Shown: piece after piece, positions 4,578 through 11,892 of the stretch
Layout of the letters: each line of letters opens with the position of its first letter
Numbering within the stretch: position 1 is the first letter of the stretch
Assembly (NCBI GenBank): GCA_018816585.1
Contig: JAHIVQ010000056.1
Span: 1 to 12,046 of the forward strand
DNA from: Nanobdellota archaeon
GTDB taxonomy: Archaea; Nanobdellota; Nanobdellia; SCGC-AAA011-G17; JAFCDX01
Length of the DNA: 12,046 nucleotides
Direction of reading: 5' to 3'
Position numbers and translations under genes: made by a program
The notes under the pieces: model-generated
The model's input: the letters and a program-made list of their open reading frames with translations, nothing else
What the model was told of the DNA's origin: nothing
Databases searched by the model: none

Positions 4578-6560
4578 CTATATCAAAGGCCTTACTTTTG
4601 TATTCTTGGAAGCCTCTTCCACCTGCTCTTTTTTCCAGCCTTTCATTTTTAGCGATTGTTCAACTTCATTTCTTGGTATTCCCTGATTTAATTTTATCTG
4701 AATATAATTTCTTAGTCTTGCTATATTTAATTCTTTATCAATATCAGATTCTAACCAACCAACTTTTTCTAATTCACTCTTAACTATTCTTATAGGCACT
4801 TTACTAACAAGGGACTGCTCAATATACTGCTTCATTTTATCAATATTTGTAGGTTTTATCTTTACAGGTGTTATTTCAACAGGTTTTTCTTCTTTTATAG
4901 TTTCTTCAGGTTGCTCTGAAACAATCGCTTTTTTTCTTTTAATGAATGTACTTAATATTATTATCAAAGCACAAATAAAAACAACTGCAGCTATTGTTCC
5001 AACTCCAAATATTATTTTATTAGTCTGGGTACTAAAAAATCCAGATTCTCCTGCATTTTCAAGAGTATTAATAACAGAAATACAAGGCACAGAACAGCAC
5101 ACTCCTATTCCATTATGATCTATTATACTTGAGCAATTTTGTGATCCACCACAAATATATCCATTTTGTATAGTACAAGAACAATCAGGATCTCCGCCCG
5201 CACAAGTTGACAAACAAGTATCTCCTCCAAGGCAAGTTGCAACAACATTATTACAAGTTTCTGATGATGCAGGAACTGAAGTTTGTATTGTGCAATTATT
5301 CAAATCACTATAACTTCTTGCTCTTGTTCCATTCAAGCAAGTGCTCCAATTTCCATAATACCAACTAGAAGTGCAGTTTAACAAATCAACAACATTTATA
5401 GAAACATTATTACTTTTTGTTTCAGCACCTTTTTCATCTTCAGCAGTAAATATAACTATTTCAGTTCCAGTCCAATTATTTGCTGGAGAAAAAACAACAT
5501 CCCCATTATCTTCTATTTCAATATCAACATTATCATTACCATCAACACTATAATTTAATTTCTGACTATCAGGATCATCAAAATAATCATCTAAATCAAA
5601 ATTAGTATAATTTTCATTCTTATCAACAGTTATATTTTCAATTTCATCACTTAATACAGGAGGGGAATTTATCATTAATAATACACTTGAGTTTTTATAA
5701 TTTTTATTAGTGCCATCATCTGCCTTAACTGTGCAATTCCAATAACCTAAATCACTTATGCCTACCTTTGTCCTAACAGAACATATTTTTCCAGTACTCC
5801 ATAAATCACCAGTACAATCCATTGTTCCAGTTTTTCCAGGATTTGTAATACTTGTTTTACTTGAATTACTTCCATACATAATATAACTAACTATAACAGA
5901 AGAACTATCTGTATCTAAAACTTTTGCAGTACAATTTACATACTGAGTTTTCATAAAGTTTAAAGAATTATTTTCATTCCTAAAATTAATATTTGTTATT
6001 TGTGGAAATTCAATATCTGATGAAGGAATAATGACGCTAAACTGTTTTGAATCTGAAATAAGATTATCAGTAACATAATTAAGATTAAAAATAATTGTAT
6101 AAGTTCCATTTAAATTAAAAGAGCTTAAATTACTAAAAATAGAAATTGAAACATTAGCTATACTATCTGATGTTCCAGGAGAAAATGCCCTTCCTGTTTG
6201 TCCTTCCCAAGTCCAAATATTACTATTATCATTAAAAACTGCACCATCTCCGCATGTTTTTGAATCAGCATTTAAAAATGTTTCAAAACTTATTGTATCT
6301 GATTTTACAGGAGCATCTGAAGAATCCTTAATTAAAACACTAACAATAGATGTTGCATTACAAGGAATAACATCATTTGCAAGGAACTTTATTGATATTT
6401 TACCGCTTAAAGATTGAGAAACATTAATTGTATTTACAGACATTGTATCCTTAACAACAAATCCAGTTATATCTGGTTTCATAAATAAGAATACAAAAAA
6501 GGATAGTACAAAGAAAGCTATGACTAATATACTGATATCTAAGTCTTTTTTTATAACCAT
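4578..6560 (-). CDS. Large single-pass surface protein, cadherin-like and TSP1-like, with cytoplasmic repeats
   Basis: About 660 aa. An N-terminal signal-anchor (about 9-28) ends in PDITGFVV, a motif style common in DPANN surface proteins. The ectodomain has two beta-rich Ig-like regions (about 40-180 and 185-298), a cadherin-like domain (about 299-392, with a YFDDPDSQKLNYS core and FTAEDEKG), a thrombospondin-1-like segment (about 395-423, WYYGNWSTCLNGTRAR) and a Cys-rich cluster (about 436-493). A second helix (about 516-540) is followed by KRKK and a cytoplasmic tail with two 40-residue repeats. Roughly 20 N-x-S/T sequons lie in the ectodomain and none in the tail. ATG is preferred; a GTG directly before it would add one residue. 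Likely roles are adhesion or cell-surface structure, by inference. It is flanked by its own promoter and an independent downstream operon. Confidence 0.88.
   Translation of the reverse strand: MVIKKDLDISILVIAFFVLSFFVFLFMKPDITGFVVKDTMSVNTINVSQSLSGKISIKFLANDVIPCNATSIVSVLIKDSSDAPVKSDTISFETFLNADSKTCGDGAVFNDNSNIWTWEGQTGRAFSPGTSDSIANVSISIFSNLSSFNLNGTYTIIFNLNYVTDNLISDSKQFSVIIPSSDIEFPQITNINFRNENNSLNFMKTQYVNCTAKVLDTDSSSVIVSYIMYGSNSSKTSITNPGKTGTMDCTGDLWSTGKICSVRTKVGISDLGYWNCTVKADDGTNKNYKNSSVLLMINSPPVLSDEIENITVDKNENYTNFDLDDYFDDPDSQKLNYSVDGNDNVDIEIEDNGDVVFSPANNWTGTEIVIFTAEDEKGAETKSNNVSINVVDLLNCTSSWYYGNWSTCLNGTRARSYSDLNNCTIQTSVPASSETCNNVVATCLGGDTCLSTCAGGDPDCSCTIQNGYICGGSQNCSSIIDHNGIGVCCSVPCISVINTLENAGESGFFSTQTNKIIFGVGTIAAVVFICALIIILSTFIKRKKAIVSEQPEETIKEEKPVEITPVKIKPTNIDKMKQYIEQSLVSKVPIRIVKSELEKVGWLESDIDKELNIARLRNYIQIKLNQGIPRNEVEQSLKMKGWKKEQVEEASKNTKVRPLI
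4605..4836 (-). repeat. Two 40-residue tandem repeats in the surface-protein tail
   Basis: The encoded tail contains two units with an exact 40-residue period. Matching positions are a Tyr-Ile start, a Leu four residues on, a Pro five later (VP / IP), then Val, Leu, an invariant Gly-Trp and a final Ile/Val. The pattern predicts short amphipathic helices, like small UBA/CUE-style bundles, but no family is assigned. They are protein-level repeats; the DNA has diverged. Confidence 0.7.
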
Positions 6561-6578
6561 CACCTCTTATAAGATATA

Positions 6579-6590
6579 ATATAAATAAAT
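6579..6590 (-). promoter_or_regulatory. TATA-like element for the large surface protein
   Basis: The minus strand reads ATTTATTTATAT, centred about 25 nt before the ATG at 6560. A second candidate, TTTATAAAT (6592-6600), would start about 10 nt further upstream and include a GAGGTG run. That run directly abuts the ATG, too close for a normal Shine-Dalgarno, so the leaderless reading is preferred but unsure. Confidence 0.45.
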
Positions 6591-6602
6591 CATTTATAAA
6601 GT

Positions 6603-7133
6603 TTATTCTTTAAAAATCTCTGCCTGAAATTTGAATAATGTGCATTTTCCTGTTTTCCAAGAAATTCCCTGCAGACCTGCCTTATTACATACTGCTTCTA
6701 AAAATTCTTCTTTAGATAAATTATTTTCAGTTGCAACTTGAGGTAATAATAATCCATTATATCCCTTGTAAGAAATAATTAATCCATCTTTATTAATTTC
6801 TATATTTTTTAATATCTTTTCAGGTTCTTTTTCTTTTATTAATTCAGGTTTTGTTAAAACAGAAATCTCTATTCTAAATTTTTCATTTTTCTTTAATGGT
6901 GGAAATCTTGGATCTTGAAATGCTGCAAGTCTTGCAGCTTTTATTACATGAACTCCTAAACTAGAATTAGGTTCAATAAAACCAATACAACCTCTTACTT
7001 TATTATCAGTATATAATGTAACAAAAACACCTTTTTTCTCTTTAAAGTTTTCAGTCTTTATTTCTTTATTATCAAAAAATGATTCTATAGAATTTCTAGC
7101 TAATTTTAACAACTCTTTTCCATCAATATTCAT
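6603..7133 (-). CDS. AMMECR1 family protein
   Basis: The protein is 176 aa, covering the whole AMMECR1 domain. Diagnostic features are the near-invariant VRGCIG (46-51, Cys49), the AAFQDPRFPPL block (70-80), the ISVLTKPE strand (90-97) and GLLLPQVA (127-134), with W159 and C164 near the end. The family is conserved across archaea and eukaryotes; the human protein is linked to Alport/elliptocytosis syndromes. Its biochemical activity is not settled; the conserved Cys has prompted suggestions of an enzyme. Its ATG overlaps the rpoL TGA by 4 nt (ATGA), so it is made from the rpoL message. This tight coupling to an RNA polymerase subunit is suggestive but not proof of a shared process. Family assignment is secure. 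Confidence 0.94.
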   Translation of the reverse strand: MNIDGKELLKLARNSIESFFDNKEIKTENFKEKKGVFVTLYTDNKVRGCIGFIEPNSSLGVHVIKAARLAAFQDPRFPPLKKNEKFRIEISVLTKPELIKEKEPEKILKNIEINKDGLIISYKGYNGLLLPQVATENNLSKEEFLEAVCNKAGLQGISWKTGKCTLFKFQAEIFKE

Positions 7134-7402
7134 TTTAGCTTGTCTGCTTGTTTTCTCAAATCAGAAATCTTTTTTTTCAATGAAGATGCAGCATTAAGCA
7201 AAGCCTTTTTAGGATCTTCTTTCTCTGTTTCTATCATAAGAACAGGGCTAGAAACCATTGGATGTTCTAATTGATAACCTGCAATTTCAACAGATTTATT
7301 GTTCCATAATTCATTACGTATAGCATTACATAAAGTATGAGTTTCACCTGTTATCTCTATCTTAAGCTTGTTCTTTTCCTGCTCTAAAACCTTTATTTCC
7401 AT
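7130..7402 (-). CDS. rpoL: DNA-directed RNA polymerase subunit L (Rpo11)
   Basis: The 90-aa product is the archaeal counterpart of eukaryotic Rpb11/AC19, which pairs with subunit D to nucleate RNA polymerase assembly. It shows the full family pattern: N-terminal strands with KLKIEITGETHTL, the helix CNAIRNELW, the strand-turn VEIAGYQLEHPM, then a strand ending PVLMIETE and the long C-terminal helix (about 64-89) that packs against subunit D. Length is normal. It leads a two-gene operon with AMMECR1, and a TATA-like element about 26 nt upstream of the ATG supports this start. Identification is very firm. Confidence 0.96.
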   Translation of the reverse strand: MEIKVLEQEKNKLKIEITGETHTLCNAIRNELWNNKSVEIAGYQLEHPMVSSPVLMIETEKEDPKKALLNAASSLKKKISDLRKQADKLK

Positions 7403-7422
7403 ACTTTTAATGATTAATATTC

Positions 7423-7434
7423 ATTTTTTAAAGC
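7423..7434 (-). promoter_or_regulatory. TATA-like box for rpoL - AMMECR1
   Basis: The minus strand reads GCTTTAAAAAAT within the 38-nt gap after the aMBF1 stop, centred about 26 nt before the rpoL ATG at 7402. It implies a leaderless message and separates this pair from the upstream operon. Confidence 0.5.
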
Positions 7435-7440
7435 TTTCGT

Positions 7441-7890
7441 TTAATCTTTTTTAAGCTTTAAAAGGTCCCCTATCTTCATAGAATTATTACCAAAATCTAT
7501 TTTTGATTGAGCAGAATCAATTTTATAATAATCTATTAATTTAATACTTAATATATTTTCTAATTTTTTAGCTATTGCCATTGTTGGCACTAAATGACCT
7601 GTTTCAATAGAATGTATTAAAGAGCTTTTTTCATTTATTTTTGCAGCAAGTTCCTCTTGTCTCATATTTAATTTTTCACGCGCATTTTTTATTTTTTCAA
7701 AATAATCAGGAACTATAAGTTCATTTTCCTCTTCTACTCTTAATTTTATTATCTTTCTTTCTATAATCTTTGGTTTTACTTCTATTACATTTCCATACTT
7801 TGAACAATTATCACAAACTTGGATTATAGAACCTTCTATTAAAACATCTCTTAATTCAGAATTCCTGCTGCAAATACTACAGGTTGGCAT
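7441..7890 (-). CDS. Archaeal multiprotein bridging factor 1 (aMBF1)
   Basis: The protein is 149 aa with a zinc ribbon at the N-terminus (C4xxC7, C26xxC29), a basic/acidic linker (about 35-62), and an Xre/Cro-type helix-turn-helix from about 66 to 121. The core reads AREKLNMRQEELAAKI, then SLIHSIETGHLVPTMAIAKKLE, the classic MBF1 signature. Archaeal MBF1 is highly conserved and associates with the small ribosomal subunit, acting around translation; the eukaryotic homologue is a transcriptional co-activator and ribosome-collision factor. A residual tail after the HTH (about 122-149) is Lys-rich. It is last in the five-gene minus-strand run, and its start overlaps the end of the thioredoxin-fold gene by 14 nt. 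Confidence 0.94.
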   Translation of the reverse strand: MPTCSICSRNSELRDVLIEGSIIQVCDNCSKYGNVIEVKPKIIERKIIKLRVEEENELIVPDYFEKIKNAREKLNMRQEELAAKINEKSSLIHSIETGHLVPTMAIAKKLENILSIKLIDYYKIDSAQSKIDFGNNSMKIGDLLKLKKD

Positions 7891-8542
7891 TTTTACAATT
7901 TATTTCTTTAATAATTGAGTCTTTATCTACAAGACCATTAAAGGTTTTATCGTCTATAACAATTGATGGCGTTTCTGTAATATTATATTGATTATTAATT
8001 AAATTAATTATATCAATATCTGAATTTGTTGGAAGTGCAAAGATAAAAACATCGCTGCATGAATCACGTACATTATCAAGTACATCAGCCTGAACACTAC
8101 ATTTCATACAATCTATATTTTCAGGATAAAAATATAATATATAATGAACATTATTATTACATTTCTTTTTGAAATCAACATAATAAAAAAATAATTCTAA
8201 ATGATTTAATGAAAAAGTAGTTTTTAATTGCTTATAATCATTGCTTAATACATTAACTTTTTCATACTGTTTAAGTTTTTCCAAAAACATTGAATTTCTG
8301 TTTATAATCTGAGCTAATCTTTGGTTTAACATATTACAATAAGAATCTTTATCATTCTCATTAATAAATTGGTTAAATAATAAAAATAATTTAGAATCCT
8401 GCATCTGCCATGCAGAATTTAAAAATTCCTCGTTTAGTTTTGTAATTCTCTGCTGATCAATAAAATAATTTATTAATAACAAGCCAACTATTAGAAGTAT
8501 TCCGAGTTTAAGTGCATTTATGTAATAACTTTTTATTACCAT
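7877..8542 (-). CDS. Membrane-anchored thioredoxin-fold protein with CxxC
   Basis: The protein is 221 aa. One N-terminal membrane helix (about 11-27) is followed by a helical, charged region (about 30-110) and a C-terminal thioredoxin-like domain. That domain begins with strand YILYFYP, has the redox pair C145-x-x-C148 (DCMKC) at a helix start, strand VFIFALP, and ETPSIVID with the expected cis-Pro (P192) facing the active site. Two extra Cys, C162 and C216, lie in the domain. With KSYY at the N-terminus followed by one helix, the domain is most likely outside the membrane, where it could make, break or reshuffle disulfides in the Cys-rich exported proteins encoded nearby. It overlaps the GT2 gene by 7 nt and aMBF1 by 14 nt. 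The fold is well supported; oxidase versus reductase is not decided. Confidence 0.8.
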   Translation of the reverse strand: MVIKSYYINALKLGILLIVGLLLINYFIDQQRITKLNEEFLNSAWQMQDSKLFLLFNQFINENDKDSYCNMLNQRLAQIINRNSMFLEKLKQYEKVNVLSNDYKQLKTTFSLNHLELFFYYVDFKKKCNNNVHYILYFYPENIDCMKCSVQADVLDNVRDSCSDVFIFALPTNSDIDIINLINNQYNITETPSIVIDDKTFNGLVDKDSIIKEINCKNANL

Positions 8543-9864
8543 TTTTTGTTTATTCCAAGGGCCTCATAAAATATACTTAGTAAATACATAGCCCCAAGGA
8601 TTAATCCATAGAAAAATAGATAAAATATTATATAAATACTTCCTTTATTCATTGATCTTTCCTTGTCTAATTTATAACCTCTGTATAAGAAGTAACCCCA
8701 AATGCTTGATATTATCAGCATATTTATGTAATAAGCAGGTATCATAAAGATATCCCAATTAAAGAGAAAGTTCCAATTAAATCCTCCAGCAGATAAGTTC
8801 ATTAAAAAAAGAGAGATTGTATCTATTATTATTTTAACATTAAGAAATATGATTCCAAAAATCAGTGATGCTGCTATAAAGATTGTACTCAAAAACAAAG
8901 GGAATATGAAAAAACCAAATTCTATATTCTTTTTATCAAAATGCAATGACTTGTGTTTGAATAATGAATTGTATAATGCCCCACGATACCATCTAAGTCT
9001 TTGTCTTATAAAACTCTTAATATTATATGGAACTCCTGTAGATACTTTTGTATTAACACAGCACGCTATTTTATAACTATGTTTTTTAAGATTTAATGCA
9101 ATTTCCATATCCTCTGTTATATTACCTTCATCATAACCCCCTATTTCCAATAGTGCCTTTCTTCTGTAAATACTCATTGGACCAGGAGTAACATATAGAC
9201 AATCTATTGATGAAAGGCTTTTATGCCAAAAACCAAATGCAGCATAATACTCTAATTCTTGTAATCTTTGTAAAAATGATTTTGGTTTATCAACAGTAAC
9301 TAAAGTAGTTACAGCACCAACTTTTAAATCATTAAAGTGACCAATCATTTTCATTAATGCGTCTTTCTGAGGATAAGTATCTGCGTCTATTGTAACAATA
9401 AACTCTCCTTTTGATATTGAAATTCCATGATTAAGAACACTTGCTTTTCCTTTATTTTTTTCAAATCTTACAACTTTAACATCTTTAATATTTTTTATTT
9501 TTTCATATGTTCCATCAGCACTTCCATCATCAAGAACAATAATTTCTAATGGTTTAGGATATTCTAAATTTTTGACACCTTTAATTGTATCTAATATTGT
9601 AGATTCTTCATTATGTGCAGGTATTAATACTGTTAATTTAGGATAGTATTTAGGTATAGGATCACTAAAATCAGTGTGCTTTTCAAATATATTCAAAAAT
9701 ACAAGACCATATATTATATACACAAAAGAAGATACAATAAAAATAAGATTGTAATATTTTGAATTAAATAAGACAACAAGAACTGAGATAAAAATTACTA
9801 GGAATAATACCCCAAAAACCCTATTTATATTAATATTCATATTATAAATATATATAAAAAACAT
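8536..9864 (-). CDS. Membrane GT2 glycosyltransferase (cellulose/hyaluronan-synthase-like)
   Basis: The protein is 442 aa. Two N-terminal helices (about 16-33, 39-59) precede a GT-A catalytic domain (about 75-300), then about four C-terminal helices (313-342, 345-358, 370-393, 408-434). All processive GT2 motifs are visible: VLIPAHNEE, D112-D113 in VLDDGSADGT, D160-A-D162 metal site, the TED motif at 250-252 (catalytic base D252) and QRLRW at 288-292. It transfers sugars from a nucleotide-sugar donor, facing the cytoplasm, and may build or extrude a polysaccharide or extend a lipid-linked glycan. A start at M9 (9840) is possible, but a TATA box about 30 nt upstream favours the first ATG. It follows the GT-C-like gene by 17 nt and overlaps the thioredoxin-fold gene. 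Confidence 0.93.
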   Translation of the reverse strand: MFFIYIYNMNININRVFGVLFLVIFISVLVVLFNSKYYNLIFIVSSFVYIIYGLVFLNIFEKHTDFSDPIPKYYPKLTVLIPAHNEESTILDTIKGVKNLEYPKPLEIIVLDDGSADGTYEKIKNIKDVKVVRFEKNKGKASVLNHGISISKGEFIVTIDADTYPQKDALMKMIGHFNDLKVGAVTTLVTVDKPKSFLQRLQELEYYAAFGFWHKSLSSIDCLYVTPGPMSIYRRKALLEIGGYDEGNITEDMEIALNLKKHSYKIACCVNTKVSTGVPYNIKSFIRQRLRWYRGALYNSLFKHKSLHFDKKNIEFGFFIFPLFLSTIFIAASLIFGIIFLNVKIIIDTISLFLMNLSAGGFNWNFLFNWDIFMIPAYYINMLIISSIWGYFLYRGYKLDKERSMNKGSIYIIFYLFFYGLILGAMYLLSIFYEALGINKKW

Positions 9865-9881
9865 TCTTAAATCTTTTCAAT

Positions 9882-11330
9882 TTAGCATACTATTTTATAA
9901 ACAAACTCATGTTGTTCTACACATTTAGAATCAGCATATTTTAAATCCTTAATTCCATATACAGACTTTGTTTTATCTGATAAAAATAGATATTTTATAT
10001 TATAATTTTTTATCAAGCTTGATGCTCTTTCATAATCTGAAGTAAATATAATACTTGCATCTACTAATCTTTGCGTGGAATCTGGAGCAAACATAAAACT
10101 TGTATCAAAGACATTTTTTCTATCAGTAAAGTAACTTATTAAATTACCTTCGTAAATAGTACCTAAAACAGTGTCAGTTGCTAAAGAATCATTTTTTATC
10201 CATAATAATGAATTTATCTCTGCGCTAATTGGTGCATCAGCAATAATTCTATCAGAAACATTATAAGAAGGGTATATTGATAAGATAAATATCAATAAAA
10301 ACAGCATTGGAACAAATAAATTATTATATTTTGATAATTTTGTCATATTTAAATATAAATATAATCGATTTATTGCAAGTGAAGATAGTATTGCTGCACT
10401 TATACCAATCATCATAAGCCCCGCATAAAAACCAAGTACATTTAAAAATACTAAACATAAGCTGATAAATGCCAAAGAACTAAGAATATATATTGACTTT
10501 GACTTTTCTTTTATAAATCCATAATAAGCTGAAATACCACCAAATATTAATGGGATATAACCAAAATGGTAAATTAAAGCAAGAATATCTATTTTCTTAA
10601 ATGTACCTAATAATAATGATTTTGGTATGTTTTTATAAATAATGTCAAGCCCGTACAAAGATATTGCATTTTTTAATATAATTATATTTACTATAATAAA
10701 AAATATGCTGAATATAATTATTGATTTAATTTCAATACCCCTTATTTTAATATCTTCGGTATATGTTAGTAATAAGTAAAATACAAATACTAAAATTAAA
10801 AATATAAAAATGGGATCTAATAAACATATAATTAAAGATGAGATTATAAAAAAGATTTTATATCTATTTTCGTTTATCCTCAAAAAAGAGTATATCATAA
10901 AAAATATTAAAGGAATGGCTATTGAATAAATAGATATTTTATTTATAGTTTCATTAAATATTAATGGAACAAAACCCGCCAATAATGAAGCAAATAATGC
11001 AGATTTATCATCATTTACTATCATTTTAGATATAAAAAAAGCAATAAAAACAATTAATGATATTATCAACTGAGGAAATATCTTAAGTCCAAAAGGAACT
11101 AGTGAAAACATCCATAAAAAATATGGAAAAATTGGGGATGCTAGTGTCTGCTTGCCACCATAACTTAAATCATCATAAGTCATAGGTTTAAGATTATCTT
11201 TAACATAATCCATATTTCTTAAATTTAAATAAGAAGTATCATCACTAAGATAAGTTGTCTGAAAGCTAAAATATAATCTAAATAAAAATACAACTAAGAA
11301 TATTAATATAAGTAATTTAGGTATTTTCAT
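9882..11330 (-). CDS. GT-C-type multi-pass membrane glycosyltransferase, probable
   Basis: The protein is 482 aa with an N-terminal helix and about ten more up to residue 355, then a soluble outward domain. After helix 1 comes LSDDTSYLN with D30-D31, the acidic first-loop motif typical of GT-C enzymes such as PMT/ArnT-like mannosyltransferases, which use polyprenyl-phosphate-linked sugars outside the membrane. The C-terminal part (about 370-482) has alternating strands and helices (ATDTVLG, YFTDRKNVFD, YNIKYLFLS) like other GT-C soluble tails. The WWDYGY motif of the oligosaccharyltransferase AglB/STT3 is absent, so it is not the OST itself. It lies between scpB (14-nt overlap) and the GT2 gene, giving a glycan-building pair. 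The acceptor is unknown; surface protein or lipid is likely. Confidence 0.8.
   Translation of the reverse strand: MKIPKLLILIFLVVFLFRLYFSFQTTYLSDDTSYLNLRNMDYVKDNLKPMTYDDLSYGGKQTLASPIFPYFLWMFSLVPFGLKIFPQLIISLIVFIAFFISKMIVNDDKSALFASLLAGFVPLIFNETINKISIYSIAIPLIFFMIYSFLRINENRYKIFFIISSLIICLLDPIFIFLILVFVFYLLLTYTEDIKIRGIEIKSIIIFSIFFIIVNIIILKNAISLYGLDIIYKNIPKSLLLGTFKKIDILALIYHFGYIPLIFGGISAYYGFIKEKSKSIYILSSLAFISLCLVFLNVLGFYAGLMMIGISAAILSSLAINRLYLYLNMTKLSKYNNLFVPMLFLLIFILSIYPSYNVSDRIIADAPISAEINSLLWIKNDSLATDTVLGTIYEGNLISYFTDRKNVFDTSFMFAPDSTQRLVDASIIFTSDYERASSLIKNYNIKYLFLSDKTKSVYGIKDLKYADSKCVEQHEFVYKIVC
9889..9900 (-). promoter_or_regulatory. Possible internal TATA box before the GT2 gene
   Basis: TTATAAAATAGT on the minus strand lies inside the last codons of the GT-C gene, centred about 30 nt before the GT2 ATG at 9864. 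The spacing is slightly long, and the sequence also encodes Tyr-Lys-Ile. It may be chance in AT-rich DNA. Confidence 0.3.
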
Positions 11331-11853
11331 TTGTATTTTCTTCTTGATTTATTTCCTCTTTTACAATTTCATTATTTTCTTCTTTTAATTTTATATTGTT
11401 CTCAATAACATCAAAATAATCAAAGAATTTTGGAGTTAATTTTAATAATCTTGTTCTTCCAGATTTTTCAGAAGTTAAAAAACCTTCATCTTTTAGTATT
11501 TTTATATGATCATAAGCTTTATTCCCGCGTATCTTTATAACATCAGACTGAATGACTGGATTTTTATAAGCTATTATAGCTAAAGTTTCTTGTGTTGGAA
11601 AATCCATCTCAGAATCAGATAATAATTTTTCTGTTACATGCAAATAGTCTTTCTTAATATTTAACTTCCACTTTTCACTATCATTTATTATTTCAAGTGC
11701 ACTTGCTCTTGAATCATACTCTTTCTTTAATTCTTGTAATAATTCATTTACAATTCCAACAGAACCAATTCCTGCCATAGAGGCTATTTCACTGACTGTC
11801 AAAAACTTACCTGTTGTAAATAAAACTGCCTCTATTTTATTACGATTTTCCAT
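11317..11853 (-). CDS. scpB: Segregation and condensation protein ScpB
   Basis: The protein is 178 aa, the kleisin-associated winged-helix subunit of the SMC condensin complex, which bridges ScpA and stiffens the ring during chromosome folding. Two winged helices are recognisable: residues about 5-75 (IEAVLFTTGKFLTVSEIA...LLQELKKEY) and about 85-147, including ETLAIIAYKNPVIQ, SDVIKIRG and LKDEGFLTSEKSGRTRLLKLT, the most conserved part of the family. The C-terminal tail from about 152 is Glu/Asn-rich and probably disordered. No smc or scpA is present in the window. It heads the operon of GT-C, GT2, thioredoxin-fold and aMBF1 genes; its end overlaps the GT-C start by 14 nt. A TATA box about 26 nt before the ATG supports this start. 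Confidence 0.94.
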   Translation of the reverse strand: MENRNKIEAVLFTTGKFLTVSEIASMAGIGSVGIVNELLQELKKEYDSRASALEIINDSEKWKLNIKKDYLHVTEKLLSDSEMDFPTQETLAIIAYKNPVIQSDVIKIRGNKAYDHIKILKDEGFLTSEKSGRTRLLKLTPKFFDYFDVIENNIKLKEENNEIVKEEINQEENTNENT

Positions 11854-11871
11854 AGGTTTAAAATAAAGAAT

Positions 11872-11882
11872 TAATTTAAAAA
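11872..11882 (-). promoter_or_regulatory. TATA-like box for the scpB-led operon
   Basis: The minus strand reads TTTTTTAAATT, centred about 26 nt before the ATG at 11853, implying a leaderless message. The same T6 run lies only a few nt after the stop of the upstream Cys-rich gene and could also serve as its terminator. Confidence 0.5.
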
Positions 11883-11892
11883 ACTTGCTTAT

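Noticed and set aside
9882..11330. GT-C protein as the oligosaccharyltransferase AglB
   Set aside because: The WWDYGY-type motif is absent and the protein is too short; only a generic GT-C assignment is supported.
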